From the NCBI GenBank assembly GCA_947466165.1, contig CANIDW010000038.1, positions 1 through 9,314 of the forward strand: a stretch of DNA of 9,314 nucleotides. Direction: 5' to 3'. The stretch comes from Comamonadaceae bacterium. Lineage in GTDB: Bacteria; Pseudomonadota; Gammaproteobacteria; Burkholderiales; Burkholderiaceae_C. Under the pieces are notes generated by a model. It saw nothing but the letters and a program-made list of their open reading frames with translations, had not been told where the DNA came from and ran no database searches. Below, piece by piece: positions 7,697 through 9,314 of the stretch (position 1 is the stretch's first letter; the number at the start of each line of letters is the position of its first letter). The translations under genes and the position numbers were made by a program.

Positions 7697-7900
7697 GCTG
7701 ACCTCAAGCATTGGATAATGTTGTGAAGCAGGAAAATTGCTGCGCCAGCCGACGCTCAGAGCCTTTGACGGCCTCAAGTTTGCTGTGCTGCGGCCGATTT
7801 CTTAGCTGATAGCCTCTGATTAACGTGTGCGCACGGGTGAGGGGCGGACGAAACTATCAACAGCGGGCAGCTTTTCGGGCTGGCTTTGCAGGACTGACCG
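7679..7900. other. Intergenic gap before the carbonic anhydrase gene
   Basis: These 222 bases have no open frame that I would call a gene on either strand. They are more AT-rich than their surroundings in places. GATAAT at 7714-7719 resembles a -10 box, but the only -35-like TTGCTG (7695-7700) is 13 nt away, too close. TTGACG at 7765-7770 looks like a -35 box but has no -10 at 16-18 nt. GTGCGCAC at 7827-7834 is a short perfect palindrome. The promoter of the carbonic anhydrase gene should lie here but cannot be placed. Confidence 0.5.
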
Positions 7901-9136
7901 ATGAAAAGAATTCTGGCTGAGGTGTTGCTCGTATTGGCGCTGGTTGGTGCGGCTTTTTTTGGCTGGACCAATTGGAAGAGCAACTCGGCCAACGGGGGTC
8001 AGGTTGCCGAACTGACAACCCAGGTTGAGGAGTCCGGTAAAAAACTCAAAGCTGCTGAAGAGGCTTTGGCGGAAGCTTTGGCTGTGAATGCCAAAGAAAT
8101 CGATCCGCTCAAAACCAAGTCCCTGGAGCTCGATGCTGTTCGCACAGCCATGTCGAGTGGCGAAACACTCAAAGACCTGGAAGCCGCCTACAAAAAAGAA
8201 AAATCGCTCTCCCCGGATCGACAGGTAGGCCTGGGCGCGATCCGTCTGCTGACCAAAGGCAGCAAGGACCCGGCCACCGTCGAGGCCTTTAAAAAGGCCC
8301 TGGAAAGCGCCGACTGGTCGGGCCGTAAACAAGTTATTTGCGCTGCCCAGAATGCGCTTGCAGCAGCGGGCGAAAAAGTCAGTGTTTTGTCGGAGTGCGA
8401 AGGTTCCGGCCAGCCGGCTGAAAAAGGGCCGGCCGCTAAATCGGGCGGGCACAGCAGCAAAGCAGGTGAGGACAAGCATGCCGTGCACTGGGGCTACGAA
8501 GGCGCGATGGGCCCTGAATCCTGGGGCAATGAGTTTCCGACCTGCGGCCGGGGCAAGGCGCAGGCACCGCTGAACATCAAAGGCCCGTTTGAAAAGGCCT
8601 TGTTCAGTGTGGCGCCTGACTACAAGAACGGACCGCTGAAAATCATCAACAATGGCCACACCATCCAGGTCAACGTGCCACCGGGCAGCAAACTGCGCAT
8701 TGACAGCCAGCCGTTTGAGTTGTTGCAGTTCCACTTTCACCGCCCCAGCGAAGAGCAGATCAACGGCAAACCCTCGGCCATGGTGGTTCACTTTGTCCAC
8801 AAAAACAGCGAAGGCCGCCTGGCCGTGCTGGGTGTGCTGCTCAAAGAGGGCAATGAAAACCCCGGTATCAAAGCGCTCTGGACCCATGCGCCGGCCAAAG
8901 AGGGCCCTGAAGTCACACCCGAAGGCGTGATGTTCAACCCGGCCAATCTGCTGCCGCGTGAGTACGAGTTCTACAGCTACGAAGGCTCCTTGACCACCCC
9001 GCCCTGTACCGAAGGCGTGCGGTTTTTTATTCTGAAATCGCTGGTGAATATTTCCAGAGAACAGGTTGAAGCTTTCCCGTTTAAAAAGAACGCACGCCCT
9101 GTCCAGCCCCAGAACGGACGGGCCATAGCAGGCTAA
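7901..9136 (+). CDS. Alpha-class carbonic anhydrase with N-terminal membrane anchor and coiled-coil extension
   Basis: The C-terminal half (about residues 193-405) is an alpha-class carbonic anhydrase, a zinc enzyme that interconverts CO2 and bicarbonate. Zinc ligands are H278 and H280 (FHFHRPSE) and H297 (VVHFVH). H253 in NNGH matches the proton-shuttle His64 of human CA II. GSLTTPPCTEG (362-372) holds the Thr199-equivalent T365. C215 and C369 are placed for the disulfide common in exported bacterial forms. The Glu117 equivalent is V295. Residues 7-23 form a hydrophobic signal or anchor helix without a clear cleavage site, followed by a charged coiled-coil stretch (about 34-62), a helical segment to about 160, and a Gly/Ser/Lys linker (168-192). 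The enzyme part is therefore expected in the periplasm, tethered to the inner membrane. With 411 residues it is much longer than the usual 220-260. ATG 7901 has AGGA seven bases upstream (7890-7893). Confidence 0.93.
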   Translation: MKRILAEVLLVLALVGAAFFGWTNWKSNSANGGQVAELTTQVEESGKKLKAAEEALAEALAVNAKEIDPLKTKSLELDAVRTAMSSGETLKDLEAAYKKEKSLSPDRQVGLGAIRLLTKGSKDPATVEAFKKALESADWSGRKQVICAAQNALAAAGEKVSVLSECEGSGQPAEKGPAAKSGGHSSKAGEDKHAVHWGYEGAMGPESWGNEFPTCGRGKAQAPLNIKGPFEKALFSVAPDYKNGPLKIINNGHTIQVNVPPGSKLRIDSQPFELLQFHFHRPSEEQINGKPSAMVVHFVHKNSEGRLAVLGVLLKEGNENPGIKALWTHAPAKEGPEVTPEGVMFNPANLLPREYEFYSYEGSLTTPPCTEGVRFFILKSLVNISREQVEAFPFKKNARPVQPQNGRAIAG

Positions 9137-9143
9137 AACCGAA

Positions 9144-9214
9144 GGGATGGATCCCCGCGTTCGCGAGGATGACGGCTAACTGTCGTCATTCCTGCGAAGG
9201 CAGGAATCCATCCC
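9144..9214. repeat. Imperfect inverted repeat (REP/BIME- or MITE-like) between convergent genes
   Basis: The arms 9144-9174 and 9184-9214 are 31 nt each, with 25 of 31 positions complementary, separated by 9 nt. They start with GGGATGGAT and end with ATGACG. Each arm also contains its own small palindrome: CGCG-TT-CGCG at 9156-9165, and an 8-bp stem at 9188-9207 (ATTCCTGC/GCAGGAAT, loop GAAG). The core, a TTCGC centre flanked by ATGACG and GGATNNAT ends, resembles short dispersed palindromes common in betaproteobacterial intergenic regions. It lies 7 nt after the carbonic anhydrase stop and before a gene read from the other strand, so it may also act as a two-way transcription end or mRNA 3' stabiliser, although no T-run follows. 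Confidence 0.75.
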
Positions 9215-9229
9215 CGCTTTCGCTATGAC
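9206..9229 (+). repeat. Third, degenerate copy of the repeat arm in direct orientation
   Basis: ATCCCCGCTTTCGC (9210-9223) matches 9151-9164 of the first arm at 13 of 14 bases. It continues, after loss of about three bases, into ATGAC (9225-9229), which matches 9169-9173. It overlaps the end of the second arm, suggesting a row of at least three units rather than one simple hairpin. Confidence 0.55.
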
Positions 9230-9242
9230 CGCTTGCCTCGAA

Positions 9243-9314
9243 TCAGGCCGTCGCTGTCTCTATCTGGTCGGTGATTTCCAGCCAGCGTTCTTCCAGCGTT
9301 TGCAGCTCGGCGTC
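9243..9314 (-). CDS. C-terminal end of a probable ABC-F family ATPase (Uup-like), cut by the window
   Basis: Read on the minus strand, the frame enters from the right edge and ends at a stop at 9243-9245, giving 23 visible residues: DAELQTLEERWLEITDQI followed by ETATA. The charged helical pattern with ERWLEI resembles the C-terminal coiled-coil tail of soluble ABC-F ATPases such as Uup, which act on ribosomes or nucleic acid rather than in transport. The fragment is too short for a firm family call, and no ATPase motif is in view. It is convergent with the carbonic anhydrase gene, with the repeat region between them. Confidence 0.5.
   Translation of the reverse strand, partial: DAELQTLEERWLEITDQIETATA

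Noticed and set aside
7684..7698. Sigma-54-like sequence CTGGGCCGATTTTGC after the fliJ-coupled gene
   Set aside because: The distance between GG and GC is one base short of the required 10, and the -24 half is poor. RpoN promoters do not tolerate this spacing well.
7868..7888. Small hairpin (CAGC...GCTG) just before the carbonic anhydrase ribosome site as a possible riboswitch or thermometer
   Set aside because: The stem is only 4-5 bp and does not cover the Shine-Dalgarno or start codon; likely chance.
7820..8887. Open frame on the minus strand opposite the carbonic anhydrase gene (355 codons)
   Set aside because: Antisense to a gene with clear catalytic motifs; the translation has no family features and is typical of a shadow frame.

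Overview
The window reads as a chromosomal segment from a motile betaproteobacterium, most likely a Burkholderiales/Comamonadaceae-type organism. The basis is high GC with GC-rich third codon positions, a two-component sigma-54 regulator placed directly before fliE, and the style of the flagellar proteins. The genus cannot be fixed from the sequence alone.

Positions 1-6933 hold a compact, co-directional flagellar basal-body and export block. It runs from the 3' end of a sigma-54-dependent regulator (FlrC/FleR type) through fliE, fliF, fliG, fliH, fliI and fliJ. Gaps are 20-50 nt or the genes overlap, as expected for one transcription unit. The products build the MS ring (FliF), its rod adapter (FliE), the rotor switch (FliG), and the cytoplasmic ATPase complex of the flagellar type III export apparatus (FliH stator, FliI ATPase, FliJ stalk). 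The regulator presumably drives this or neighbouring flagellar units with RpoN, but no convincing -24/-12 site is visible before fliE.

Positions 6935-7678 hold a gene that starts one base after the fliJ stop. It is not a known flagellar gene: its product has a Rossmann/methyltransferase-like look. It takes the place where fliK or fliL is often found and is followed by a weak hairpin that may end the unit. A 222-nt gap (7679-7900) follows, without a clear promoter.

Positions 7901-9136 encode an alpha-class carbonic anhydrase joined to an unusual N-terminal part of about 190 residues (membrane anchor, coiled coil, helical segment). The catalytic core looks complete apart from one second-shell substitution. 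Positions 9137-9242 contain a dispersed-type inverted repeat with a third degenerate copy. The last 72 bases encode, on the minus strand, the C-terminal tail of what looks like an ABC-F ATPase, convergent with the carbonic anhydrase gene.

Most of the window is conventional. The features worth a second look are the fliJ-coupled unknown gene, the anchored carbonic anhydrase fusion, and the unusually long FliH. I see no convincing evidence for a wholly new multi-gene system.
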